Assembly (NCBI GenBank): GCA_014803985.1 | Contig: JAAVAO010000054.1 | Location: 1 to 64,000, forward strand | Origin: Treponema sp. | Lineage (GTDB): Bacteria; Spirochaetota; Spirochaetia; Treponematales; Treponemataceae | Direction: 5' to 3' | Length of the DNA: 64,000 nt | Shown: positions 51,845-62,317 of the stretch, one piece after another | Position numbering within the stretch: position 1 is the first letter of the stretch | How the letters are laid out: each line of letters begins with the position of its first letter | Translations under genes and position numbers: made by a program | Notes under the pieces: generated by a model | Told to the model about the DNA's origin: nothing | Databases searched by the model: none | The model's input: the letters and a program-made list of their open reading frames with translations, nothing else

Positions 51845-51877
51845 AAAAAAAAACTGAATTCTAAAAGAATTCAGTTT
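51845..51877 (-). terminator. Intrinsic terminator / candidate attenuator in carB leader
   Basis: Perfect 12-bp stem AAACTGAATTCT/AGAATTCAGTTT (51851-51862/51866-51877), 3-nt loop, followed on minus strand by T tract, about 20 nt before the carB ATG. Confidence 0.75.
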
Positions 51878-52243
51878 GTACATTAAAAAATAAAATATGA
51901 ACAGCAAAAAATATGAGTAATCATTTCCTGTACACCTTGCTCTTTCATACTAAAAAATTATTATATCAAAAAACAAAGAATTATACCATAGGACAATTGG
52001 AGAAATATACTGTTTCAGTACGAAAAAATTACAACCCAAAAAATTCCGTAAATCTATACGTCAAACTCAGTGAGCACGGCTTTTCTCTGTAATGATTTTT
52101 TCAGTTGCGCACATTAAAACGGCGACTAACCAATACGGCGAAAATTAGTTGCTCGTTCTGTATAGGACTTTAATACATGGTGTTGAAAGTATTCGCCCGT
52201 GCGTTGACATAATCTGCAAAAAAGTATATATTTTTATGTAAAC

Positions 52244-52295
52244 AAAGGCGTTCAGTAGAGGGAATAATTATGCCCTTAAGAACGCCTTTTTATTT
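52244..52295 (+). terminator. Terminator-like hairpin
   Basis: AGGCGTTC...GAACGCCTTTTTAT with no annotated upstream gene on the plus strand. Confidence 0.5.
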
Positions 52296-52575
52296 TTTAA
52301 ATGTGCGTTGCGAACGAACTTGTCAATTGTTGTTTTCACTTTGGTGCAAAATGGCGATTTCTGTAATTGTAGAGGTTGCATCTTGAAAAGTGCATTTGCA
52401 AAAAGATGAGGCAAATAGTAATTGATGAAAAAAAGGTAATTTCGTAACAAAGAGCTTTTGCAACAAGTGCGTAGCGCGAAGTTTCAAACAAAAATGACAG
52501 TAAATAAGCGAGTTTTTGAGAAGATTGAAAAACATTCTTCCAGTTGCAGTGAGAAAGGCAAAGCCCTGCTTACCC

Positions 52576-52665
52576 AGTTTTGCGTAAAGTCGAGCCATGC
52601 GAGGTAGCAAAACTGAAGGCGAAAGTCGAGGAATTAAAACTAGAAGAACAATGTATCTTTCGCCA
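52576..52665 (+). repeat. Modular hairpin repeat inside larger composite repeat (~52490-52740)
   Basis: CAGTTTTGC/GCAAAACTG then GGCGAAAG (52619-52626)/CTTTCGCC (52658-52665). Confidence 0.88.
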
Positions 52666-52816
52666 TTGCGCCTTTGCGAATGTTTCTTATATTTTCAAAA
52701 CTCGCATTAAACTCGTTAGCAGGGTGGTGGAGCAACTCTGCGTACTATTTTAGTTGCTGATTTTACTTTTGATTTATAAAAATGTAATTGTTTTGCATAA
52801 AAACGGAGGTGTTGCA

Positions 52817-54556
52817 ATGTGTGGATTTGTCGGTGCATTTGATTTGAATAGCGGTTCAATGCCCATTGACGAAGGATTGAAAGAGCAGCTTAGAACTCAA
52901 ATTTTGGATATGTCAAAAAAAATTCGTCATAGAGGACCTGATTGGTCTGGTATTTACACGGGCAACAATGCAATTTTAAGCCACGAGAGGCTTTCAATCG
53001 TTGATCCGCTTTCTGGAAAACAGCCTCTTTTGAGTGACGATGAAAAAATTATTTTAGCGGTGAATGGCGAAATTTATAATCATCAAGAAATCAGAAGACG
53101 TTTTGCGGGGCGGTATAATTTTAGAACGCAAAGTGACTGCGAAGTCATTCTTCCGTTGTACAAGGAAAAAGGTGTTGATTTTCTTGAAGACTTGTCGGGA
53201 ATTTTTGCATTTGCATTGTATGATTCTGAAAAAGACGTGTATCTTATCGGGCGAGATGAAATAGGGGTTATTCCACTGTATCAAGGGTGGGATAAAGCAG
53301 GGCGATATTATGTTGCTTCGGAGTTAAAATCTCTTGAGGGAATATGTGACATAATAGAAGAATTTCCTAACGGGCACTATTTTTATTCAAAGGATGAAAA
53401 GCCTGTTCGCTGGTATAAGCGTGATTGGGAAAATTTTGCTGCGGTAAAGGACAATGTGTGTGCAACAGATGAAAATGGTGAAATTGTCAATTCCGAAGTG
53501 ATTAAAACCGTTCGAGATGGACTTGAAGGGGCTGTAAAACAACAGCTTATGAGTGATGTTCCTTATGGCGTGTTGCTTTCTGGAGGACTGGATTCAACGG
53601 TGATTGCAGCGATCACTCAAAAGTTTGCAAAAAAGCGAGTTGAAACGGGAAGTTTGAAAGATGCCTGGTGGCCGCAGTTGCACTCTTTTGCGGTTGGTCT
53701 TGAGGGAAGCCCTGACTTGATTGCGGCGAAAAAAGCCGCCGATTTTATTGGAACAGTACATCACGAAGTTCATTTCACCATACAAGAAGCGTTGGATGCA
53801 TTGCCAGATGTTATTTACCATATTGAAACGTATGACATTACCACTGTTCGCGCCTCAACTCCGATGTATTTGCTGGCACGCGTGATAAAATCTATGGGTA
53901 TAAAAATGGTTTTGTCGGGAGAGGGCAGCGATGAGCTGTTTGGAGGCTATCTTTATTTTCACAAAGCACCGAATGAGCGTGAATTTCACGAGGAGCTTGT
54001 GAGAAAAATGAGCAAACTGCATTTGTATGATTGTCTTCGTGCAAACAAAAGTCTTTCTGCATGGGGAGTGGAAGGAAGAGTTCCTTTTCTTGACAAGGGA
54101 TTTATTGACATTGCGATGCGACTTAATCCGCATGACAAAATGAACATAAAGATGACAAATGGCGAACAGCGAATTGAAAAGTGGATCTTGAGAAAGGCTT
54201 TTGAAGATATTCTTCCTCCTGAAATTTGCTGGCGACAAAAAGAACAGTTTTCCGATGGCGTTGGTTATAGTTGGATTGACACTCTAAAGGAAATGACCGC
54301 CCAGAAAGTGAGCGATGCAGAATTTGCACAGAGAGAACGCCGTTTTCCAGTGAATACCCCTGCAACAAAAGAGGAATACTACTACCGAGAAATATACAGT
54401 CGCCTTTTTCCGTCAAACAGTGCGGCTCTCTGCGTTCCTCACGAGGCTGGAGTGGCTTGTTCTACTGCTAAAGCTCTAGAGTGGGATGCCGCATGGAGCA
54501 CATGCAACGAGCCGAGCGGAAGAGCAATTGCCGGTGTTCATGAAGATGCATATTAG
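52817..54556 (+). CDS. asnB: Asparagine synthetase B (glutamine-hydrolysing)
   Basis: MCGFVGAF; RHRGPDWSG; LLSGGLDSTVIAA; SGEGSDELFGGY. Confidence 0.97.
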   Translation: MCGFVGAFDLNSGSMPIDEGLKEQLRTQILDMSKKIRHRGPDWSGIYTGNNAILSHERLSIVDPLSGKQPLLSDDEKIILAVNGEIYNHQEIRRRFAGRYNFRTQSDCEVILPLYKEKGVDFLEDLSGIFAFALYDSEKDVYLIGRDEIGVIPLYQGWDKAGRYYVASELKSLEGICDIIEEFPNGHYFYSKDEKPVRWYKRDWENFAAVKDNVCATDENGEIVNSEVIKTVRDGLEGAVKQQLMSDVPYGVLLSGGLDSTVIAAITQKFAKKRVETGSLKDAWWPQLHSFAVGLEGSPDLIAAKKAADFIGTVHHEVHFTIQEALDALPDVIYHIETYDITTVRASTPMYLLARVIKSMGIKMVLSGEGSDELFGGYLYFHKAPNEREFHEELVRKMSKLHLYDCLRANKSLSAWGVEGRVPFLDKGFIDIAMRLNPHDKMNIKMTNGEQRIEKWILRKAFEDILPPEICWRQKEQFSDGVGYSWIDTLKEMTAQKVSDAEFAQRERRFPVNTPATKEEYYYREIYSRLFPSNSAALCVPHEAGVACSTAKALEWDAAWSTCNEPSGRAIAGVHEDAY

Positions 54557-54713
54557 TGATTTTATTTGAATTTTATACATTTCTATTATGAGGGCTATGA
54601 GGGCGACTTATTGTTCCACTACGCAATCACGATCCGCTAGTTAGTTTTGCATAATTCTTGAGCATTGCGAAATGCCTTGATTTAAAAAATTAAAGCCACT
54701 AGAATGTCCCATT

Positions 54714-56162
54714 ATGCTAGAGAAAGTAAAATCATTGTTTGGCGCACAGGATATGACAGTTGGCAGTCCAATGAAAGTGATTGCAAAATTCACGATTCCG
54801 TTATTGATTGGAAACCTTGCGCAACAACTGTATTCCACTGTTGACTCAGTTGTAGTGGGAAAATACTGTACAATTGAAAGAAATGGATATACAGGAGTTG
54901 ACGCGCTTTCTGCTGTTGGCGCTTCAGGGCCAATAATCAATTTGCTTATAGTGCTTTTTATAGCAATTGCTACGGGAGCAGGCATTTTAGTTGCGCAGTA
55001 TTTTGGAGCAAAAGATAAGGAACGCTTGAGTTCTTGTGTTGGAACGTCAATTACATTAGTTTTTATCGCAGGACTGTTCTTTACCGTTGTAGGGTTGGTT
55101 CTGTCTCGTCCGCTTTTAACGCTTATCAACACACCGCAAAAATATATCGACCTTGCTGCATCGTATTTGCAAATCTCATTTATAGGTCTTATCGGAATGG
55201 CGTTTTATAATATCATTTCGGGAATTTTGCGTGGACTAGGCGACAGTTTTTATCCTCTTGTGTATCTTTTAGTTTCATCTGCGCTAAACATTGTATTGGA
55301 CATTTTATTCGTTGCGTCTCTTGGATGGGGCGTTCATGGAGTTGCATGGGCGACAATAATTTCACAAGGCGTTTCAGCCGTTTTGTGCATAATACGTCTT
55401 ACCAGAATGAAAAACATCCTTTCCATAAATACAAAGGAATTAGTGCCAAATAAAGAAATGACTTTATGCACTTTAAAGCTGGGGCTTCCCGCTGGCATTA
55501 CACAAGGAGTTTTTTCATTGGCAATGGTAATGGTTCAAAACCTCACAAATAAAATGGGAGATTTTGTACCTGCTATAAACGTGGCGATTATGAGGGTGGA
55601 TGGATTTGCAGTTCTGCCTGCCTTTACATTTGGTCTTGCAATTTCAACGTACATAGGACAAAATATCGGAGCGCGAAAACAAGAACGATTAAAACCTGGA
55701 GAACGTTCGGCTCTTGTTCTTGCGCTTGGAATTTCATCCATGATTGTAAGTGCCCTGTTTATTTTTGGAAAATGTTTTATTGGTTTTTTCATAAATAAAG
55801 ACACAACGGATGCACACATTTACCAAAGCGTTGTTGCACTTGGCGGAAGGGGTTTGCGAATTTTAGCAGTAGGGTATATTGCGTTGGGAATTCAACAGAT
55901 ATACGCAGGAATACTTCGAGCCGCTGGAGATACAATGTCCTCGATGATAATTTCAATTATCACAACTGTAGTAGTAAGAGTGCCTCTCGCCTATACAATA
56001 GCATTTTTTACTCGTTCAGAACAATGGCAAAATGGACATCCCGACGCTCTGTTTTTATCCCTAGTAACAAGCTGGACTCTCAATGCAACACTCACCTTTC
56101 TGCGCTATAAACAAGGAAAATGGAAAAAAATAGATTTAATTGGAAAAAAGGACGAATGCTAG
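54714..56162 (+). CDS. MATE family efflux transporter
   Basis: Twelve hydrophobic segments; KFTIPLLIGNLAQQLYSTVDSVVVGKY. Confidence 0.92.
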   Translation: MLEKVKSLFGAQDMTVGSPMKVIAKFTIPLLIGNLAQQLYSTVDSVVVGKYCTIERNGYTGVDALSAVGASGPIINLLIVLFIAIATGAGILVAQYFGAKDKERLSSCVGTSITLVFIAGLFFTVVGLVLSRPLLTLINTPQKYIDLAASYLQISFIGLIGMAFYNIISGILRGLGDSFYPLVYLLVSSALNIVLDILFVASLGWGVHGVAWATIISQGVSAVLCIIRLTRMKNILSINTKELVPNKEMTLCTLKLGLPAGITQGVFSLAMVMVQNLTNKMGDFVPAINVAIMRVDGFAVLPAFTFGLAISTYIGQNIGARKQERLKPGERSALVLALGISSMIVSALFIFGKCFIGFFINKDTTDAHIYQSVVALGGRGLRILAVGYIALGIQQIYAGILRAAGDTMSSMIISIITTVVVRVPLAYTIAFFTRSEQWQNGHPDALFLSLVTSWTLNATLTFLRYKQGKWKKIDLIGKKDEC

Positions 56163-56306
56163 AATTATAGTGATAAAATAAATGCTGCTTTTCATTCGTT
56201 TCACGTTTCACTTGCTATGCTATCAAAATGTGCTAGAGCGTTTTTAATGTAGATAAATGCAAAAAGTGGAAGTGTGTGTAGGGACTGTTGATAGAGTACA
56301 GCGCAT

Positions 56307-57071
56307 TTAATCTGCGTTTATTGTATTTTGACTATTTTCTGCTGGAATATTTTTTGGAGATTGGGAGGAAGTGGTTTGCGTCTCCTCATTTTTTTCATCA
56401 ACGGAAGATTCAGGCAATGCGGACTGAACGGACTCCGTTTGAGGAATGGAAGAAGCCTTTTTAGCCGCTCTTTTTGCAGTGTTTTTCTTTGCTGTATCAG
56501 AAATCGACAGCCAAATCTTTTTTAAATTCAACTTCATCTTTAGTCCATACACAAATTTATTGCCATAATAATTTGTAAGGCTTTCATGTGAGAAAGTTCC
56601 CTTGTTCAGCAAAAATTGGTAGCCCCAAAACACATCAAAAAAAACATAGTCCAAAACAGAAAACTTCCAACCAAGTATTGGAGTCGCTGTTATCGCAGAT
56701 TCATTGTTCTCGTAGCTTTTGCCTCTGAACATACAAAAATCAGTGGCGAAATCACTTCCAATGTAGAATCCTTCAAGACCTTTAAAAAAAGGATAAAAAA
56801 ATATGCCGACTTTCACTCCTACGGTTACGCATACTGTGTCAGACTCTTTGGGAAAGAGAACCATGTGAGAAATTCCCGGTCGAATAGAAAAGAAGTCAAA
56901 ACACTGTATTTCATATTTTGCACCAAGTCCATATCCATTGTATTTCAAGCCAGTACTCAAGTAACTCAAATCAAAAGTGAGCATTCTCTTGCCCACAAAT
57001 GTTTCGGCGTTTAAAAAGGCATACTGTGTAAAAAAGATGAGAATGACTAAAATAAATCTCCGGGCATTCAT
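56307..57071 (-). CDS. Hypothetical exported/outer-membrane protein
   Basis: Signal peptide; beta-rich segments; Gln/Ser/Glu-rich tail. Confidence 0.6.
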   Translation of the reverse strand: MNARRFILVILIFFTQYAFLNAETFVGKRMLTFDLSYLSTGLKYNGYGLGAKYEIQCFDFFSIRPGISHMVLFPKESDTVCVTVGVKVGIFFYPFFKGLEGFYIGSDFATDFCMFRGKSYENNESAITATPILGWKFSVLDYVFFDVFWGYQFLLNKGTFSHESLTNYYGNKFVYGLKMKLNLKKIWLSISDTAKKNTAKRAAKKASSIPQTESVQSALPESSVDEKNEETQTTSSQSPKNIPAENSQNTINAD

Positions 57072-57072
57072 A

Positions 57073-57972
57073 TCAAAAATACTCCCTAAATTGCGGATAT
57101 AAAGCTAAGTATTCTTCCACAGCCTCGTTATAGTATTCAAATCGACAGGTAAAAAGCTTTTGAAATCCGTCCATATAAAAAAAATCGCCAGGCAAAAAAC
57201 CGTTTATATTCACGCCCGATGTTTCAACCTCATATCCAATTTTCGCAATGCTTGATGAGAGGACTTTCATAATAAAGCCTGTACAAATATAACTCCTTTT
57301 ATCTTTAAAATATTCTGAAGGTTCTTTTTCTAAAGGCATAGATACAAGCGCATCTTCTCCGCTAAAATCCGTCTTCTTCATTTTCGTCATATTTTGCTTA
57401 TATATAATGGGCATAAAAAAAGCCGATGACAAATTATATGCAAATCTTTCGTCCTCTTTTTGAGCATACTCTATCAATGCCTTGCAATTTTCCCACTCCA
57501 CTTCAGTACACGGAATTGCGACTACAGTGCAAGAGGAACGGGATGCATCAACAGTTTTCAAAAAGACATTGGATTTCAAGTCGGTAACTTTCTCCCGCTT
57601 TATTGTATTTTTTCCCTTCATAGTTGAACCGATAAAATTATCGGTCAAATTAAAATTGATTGCAACATGAGAATAGTAGTTTCCGTCAGGAGCGTTACCC
57701 ATAATTCCCAGCATAGAACGCCACAGATTTCCGATTCTAAAGTTCTTTCCATACGTTATATGATAAAAACGCAGAAAAATAAATTTCCCGTTTTCAAATT
57801 CACTGCTATATGGCAAGGAATCGTTAATATCCGTGATAAAATATGCCGATTGAGGCTCAAAACGTTCAAACTCCCTTTGAGAAACGCTTGTAGACTTGCA
57901 CGAGAAAAAAATAATGCCGCAACAAAATAAGACAATCTTTAGGATTCTACTATTATATAATCTTTTTGTCAT
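57073..57972 (-). CDS. Lipoprotein, possible YiiX-type permuted papain-fold amidase
   Basis: Lipobox GIIFFSC; YYSHVAINFN (His) precedes SYICTGFIMKVL (Cys), order as in permuted NlpC/P60 proteins. Confidence 0.5.
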   Translation of the reverse strand: MTKRLYNSRILKIVLFCCGIIFFSCKSTSVSQREFERFEPQSAYFITDINDSLPYSSEFENGKFIFLRFYHITYGKNFRIGNLWRSMLGIMGNAPDGNYYSHVAINFNLTDNFIGSTMKGKNTIKREKVTDLKSNVFLKTVDASRSSCTVVAIPCTEVEWENCKALIEYAQKEDERFAYNLSSAFFMPIIYKQNMTKMKKTDFSGEDALVSMPLEKEPSEYFKDKRSYICTGFIMKVLSSSIAKIGYEVETSGVNINGFLPGDFFYMDGFQKLFTCRFEYYNEAVEEYLALYPQFREYF

Positions 57973-58089
57973 TTTTTTACTTTATAAAAAGGTTTAAAAT
58001 CAACAACTAAAATGATACGCAGGGTTGCTCCTCCACCCTGCTAACGCGTTTAATGCGAGTTTTGAAAATAACATTCGCAAAGGCGCAGA

Positions 58090-58179
58090 GGCGAAAGATA
58101 CATTGTTCTTCTAGTTTTAATTCCTCGACTTTCGCCTTCAGTTTTGCTACCTCGCATGGCTCGGCTTTACGCAAAACTA
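58090..58179 (-). repeat. Modular hairpin repeat within inverted copy of the 52.5-kb composite repeat
   Basis: Reverse complement of 58010-58260 nearly identical to 52510-52740. Confidence 0.88.
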
Positions 58180-58390
58180 GGTAAGCATGATTTTGCCTTT
58201 CTCACTGCAACTGGAAGAATGTTTTTCAATCTTCTCAAAAACTCGCCTTATTACATTGCCGTTTCCGCTTGAAACTTCGACATCAAGTCTGCGACTTGCG
58301 TACTTGTTTTGAAAGTATTTCATTGCGAAACGGCGTTTTCAGCACCTCCCGAATCAGAAGATTTTCTCGTTGTTGAAAAATAAAAAACGT

Positions 58391-60232
58391 TTAAATGGCA
58401 CACTTTAGATGAAGTTCATTCAATTGCGCCTCGTCAATTTCGCTCGGGCAATCATCAAGTGGAGACGATGCCAAGTTATTTTTCGGGAACGCAATTACTT
58501 CGTGGATAGACTCTTCGTGGCACATAAGCATTACAAGGCGGTCAAGTCCCGGGGCAATTCCTCCGTGAGGCGGTGCACCAAACGTAAACGCCTGAACTAA
58601 AAATCCAAACGCCTTTTCTGCACGTTCTCGACTATACCCCACGATTTCAAAAATTCTTTCTTGAAGTGCAGGGTCGTTTATACGCATACTGCCGGAAGCC
58701 AGTTCATATCCATTTAAAACCAAGTCATAGAGGTCGCCTTTTACGCTGCCAGGGTCGGATTCAAGCGTGTCCCAGTATTTTTTTTGTGGCAATGTAAACA
58801 TGTGATGCTCCGTTTCCCAGTGGTTTTCATCTTCATTCCATGCAAAATACGGAAAATCAATAATCCACACAAAATGAAATTCATCGTCTTTATTGTAAAG
58901 GTTTAAATCCTTTCCCAGTTGTTTTCTTACTGCTCCAAGCGCAGTGCAAGCCGTCTGCCATTTTTCGTCACTGACAAACAGCAAAAGATCGTTGTGTTCA
59001 GCCCCCAGTTTTGGACAAATTTCACTTTCCTTTCCTACAAAAAATTTGGAGATTCCGCCTTCAAAATGCAATGAAGTGTTGTTAGAATCAGATCCAACCA
59101 CTTTCATCCATGCAAGTCCCTTTGCCTTGTAGGTTTTTGCAACGCCTTCCAACGCCTCAATTCCTTTTCGACTGTATGTATCTGCAACGTTTTTCACAAC
59201 CAACACTTTTATTCCGCTTCTTTTGTGTCTTTCAACATCCTTTCCCGCATTTTCTGCGCCTGCTTTGAAGGCGTTAAAGTCGCTCAAATCCGCCATAAAT
59301 GTTGCATCTTGCATTTTCATATCAAAACGCAAGTCCGGCTTGTCGCTGCCATAAAAGTCAAAGGCATCTTCCCAAGAAAGTCTGTCGAATTTTACAGGCA
59401 AATCGTAGTTCATCGTTTTTTTAAAGACAAAACGCAACATATTTTCTGTCACATCAAGAACTTCTTCACGGTTTGTAAAACTCATTTCCATATCAATTTG
59501 CGTAAATTCAGGCTGGCGATCACCGCGAGCATCTTCATCACGATAGCATCTTGCAATTTGAAAATACTTGTCAAATCCAGAAACCATCAAAAGCTGCTTA
59601 TAGAGTTGGGGGCTTTGTGGAAGGGAATAAAATGTTCCCGGATGAACACGACTGGGCACTACATAATCCCTTGCGCCCTCTGGCGTGGACTTAATAAAAG
59701 TGGGCGTTTCGATTTCCAAAAAACCTTCATTTGTCAAGAATTCGCGTACGGCAAATGTTACTTTTGAACGCAGTATAATATTTTTCTGCATAGCATCGCG
59801 GCGTAAATCCAAATATCTATATTTTAATCGTAAATCTTCATTTGGAATAACAATAGTTCCGTCTTTTTGACGAACTTCGCCAATCGCAAAAGGGAGTTCC
59901 TGGCTTGTGGTAAAAACTTCTATTTCCTCCGCTTCAACTTCAATTTCGCCAGTCGCCATATCGGGATTTATATCTTTTTCACTTCGGGCAGAAACTTTTC
60001 CACGAACGGCAATGCAATATTCACTCTTCAAGGACTCAACTGTCTTTCTTACTGTTTCATCTGCGCCATCACCAACAACAACTTGTGTAATTCCATATCT
60101 ATCTCGAAGCAAAACAAAGGTAAGTCCGCCGAGTTCACGTGTCCTATGCACCCAACCATTTAATATAACATCTTTACCAACATCTTTCTTGCGCAAATCC
60201 CCGCAAGTACAAGTTCTCTTTGTGCTTTCCAT
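58391..60232 (-). CDS. aspS: Aspartyl-tRNA synthetase
   Basis: GWVHRTRELGGLTFVLLRDRYG; FQIARCYRDEDARGDRQPEFTQIDMEMSF; GAPPHGGIAPGLDR. Confidence 0.98.
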   Translation of the reverse strand: MESTKRTCTCGDLRKKDVGKDVILNGWVHRTRELGGLTFVLLRDRYGITQVVVGDGADETVRKTVESLKSEYCIAVRGKVSARSEKDINPDMATGEIEVEAEEIEVFTTSQELPFAIGEVRQKDGTIVIPNEDLRLKYRYLDLRRDAMQKNIILRSKVTFAVREFLTNEGFLEIETPTFIKSTPEGARDYVVPSRVHPGTFYSLPQSPQLYKQLLMVSGFDKYFQIARCYRDEDARGDRQPEFTQIDMEMSFTNREEVLDVTENMLRFVFKKTMNYDLPVKFDRLSWEDAFDFYGSDKPDLRFDMKMQDATFMADLSDFNAFKAGAENAGKDVERHKRSGIKVLVVKNVADTYSRKGIEALEGVAKTYKAKGLAWMKVVGSDSNNTSLHFEGGISKFFVGKESEICPKLGAEHNDLLLFVSDEKWQTACTALGAVRKQLGKDLNLYNKDDEFHFVWIIDFPYFAWNEDENHWETEHHMFTLPQKKYWDTLESDPGSVKGDLYDLVLNGYELASGSMRINDPALQERIFEIVGYSRERAEKAFGFLVQAFTFGAPPHGGIAPGLDRLVMLMCHEESIHEVIAFPKNNLASSPLDDCPSEIDEAQLNELHLKCAI

Positions 60233-60393
60233 AATGAGATTATTCTAACGAAAAGCAAATGATTTTACAATGCAAACTTGAAGTAAAAATCTGCACACAA
60301 ATTTTTGCGTTTTTTGTCTGCAACAATGGCAAAAATGTGAGCAAACGAAAACGGCAGTAAATAAGCGAGTTTTTGCAAGAAAACACTCAAGGT

Positions 60394-60430
60394 AAAAAAG
60401 CGCAACACGACTTAGTTGCGCTTTTTTACA
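60394..60430. terminator. Bidirectional intrinsic terminator
   Basis: AAAAAAGCGCAAC...GTTGCGCTTTTTT. Confidence 0.8.
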
Positions 60431-60433
60431 CCA

Positions 60434-61930
60434 TTACTTTTTAATATACGCCTTCTCATATCCTCTGTCACTCATATAACCGAGAACAGGAGTGTCTTTA
60501 TAAGTGTCTGAAGTTGTCGGCAACCCGTTGCATATAATTCCATCGACTGGAACATTTTCCGTAGGTATTGTCATACATTTCCAAGCACCCGTAAACCTGT
60601 CATTGACTACGCCGTCTTTAACAGAAGTCATATCATTTTGCCAAGCGATGCGAACCGTTGATGGAGTTTGCGTGAATGATGAGAAGAAGTAAGAAATATA
60701 CGGCACGTATTTTCCATTTTCTTCTTTGACATTGATAGTTATGTTTGTGCCAGTTGACAAATATGAATCAACAGTTCTTACATCAGGTGCTGCTTTGTAG
60801 TTAGAAAGATATGCATATTTTAAATCGCCTTTTCCGCTGTTATAATACGCAATGTGTATTCTGCCTTTCTTGTCAACGCACATATCCACATACCAACTGG
60901 CAGTTGAAGAATCTATCACTGTTCAAAATTGGCATTGACACATCATCATTCAAATAAAAGTATGACCGCATATTCCCTTTGACAGCAGTATGAGAAACTC
61001 CCGCTTCGTCTTTGTATGTGTAAGTCTCGCTTTCTTCGTCAGGAGAACAAAGAGACGCTTCGTCATAAACCCTCATTTCAACGGCAAAATATTTTGTCTG
61101 CGGATTATTCGGATCAAATTTATTCCCGTCATATTCGTATATTTTATTGTAAGGGGAGACAGAATCCTCGCTGTATGTAAAAACATCCGCCTGTATTCTT
61201 TTTTGAATTCCAGTAACGCATATAGGCTCTTCATTTATCGGCGTGGAAGAAAGAGAACCATCCTCTTTTTGACTGTAAAAATACAACTCTATCAAGGATG
61301 CGTTATTGTCGTCTCCAACTTGACCTTCCAGTATGAACTTCGAGCCATATCCGTCTGCATTTGCGGTGTTTATTTTTCCATTGTCAAGGATTCCTGAAGG
61401 GCGTTCAAGAATCAATAAGGGGGGAGGGTATTATCGATTGTAAAAGATTTTGTTTGTTTTGTCTGCCGCCCTGAATTATCAGTTGCTGTGACAGTAGCTT
61501 CATAAGATCCATCGGGAATAGGATGATTAGGGTCTTTGGGGTTGATTATACAGTTCCATTCATTTCCATTTTCTGATATAGTGGCGGTGAAATTGTATAC
61601 TCCGTTTTGTGTGACAGGGGTTTCTGAACTAGTGGTGGATGTGGAAATTTTTGTGTCTTTTAAAATAACTTCAATTGATCGCAAGCCTTTGTCATCGGAA
61701 CAAGATCCGCTCATAACGATTGGCACGACTTTATCATTGCCATTAGGATCTTTGCTATTAGCAGTAACAACTGCATCTGCGTGCGGCGTTACAATTTCAA
61801 TTGAAGGAGGTTCTGTATCAATGGATTCTCCAAGTCCAACATTACAAGAAATTGTTGCAAGCACGCTACAAGCCATTATAGCCAGTAATAAAATATAACT
61901 TTTCTTATTCATAAAGACCTCTGATACCAA
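60434..61930 (-). pseudogene. Lipoprotein gene split into three ORFs by two apparent frameshifts
   Basis: 61412..61930 ends FTIDNTLPPY*, 60873..61415 resumes LILERPSG, 60434..60919 resumes IDSSTASWYVDMC; first junction at a G6 run. Confidence 0.75.
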
Positions 61931-62317
61931 AAAATCAAAAAAAATGAAAAGAACACTCTCTGTTTTATTATCGGTCAGAATATTCTAAAATACAAGAAAA
62001 ATTACTTGCGGTGTTGTGCGTTCTGTTTGCAGAGTGTTTTTATGATTCTAAACAACATAACGGTAGATTGCTATGGATTTACAGTTTTTGCGATGACAAG
62101 ACATTAGCCATGTTTGACAGCACAGTATACAAAAAGGGAGGCGGAATGCAAGGAATTAAACAGTAAAACAATGCACCTTCCATCCGGTATTTTCCGCCTC
62201 GTTATTGTGAGTGTATTGGTTTGCACGATGATGAAAGAGGGGGAAAATTTACTAAAGACTTACAATTTTATTCCGAAAATGTAAACAAAAAGAGCGTAAC
62301 TTTTAATTGGGGGAACT

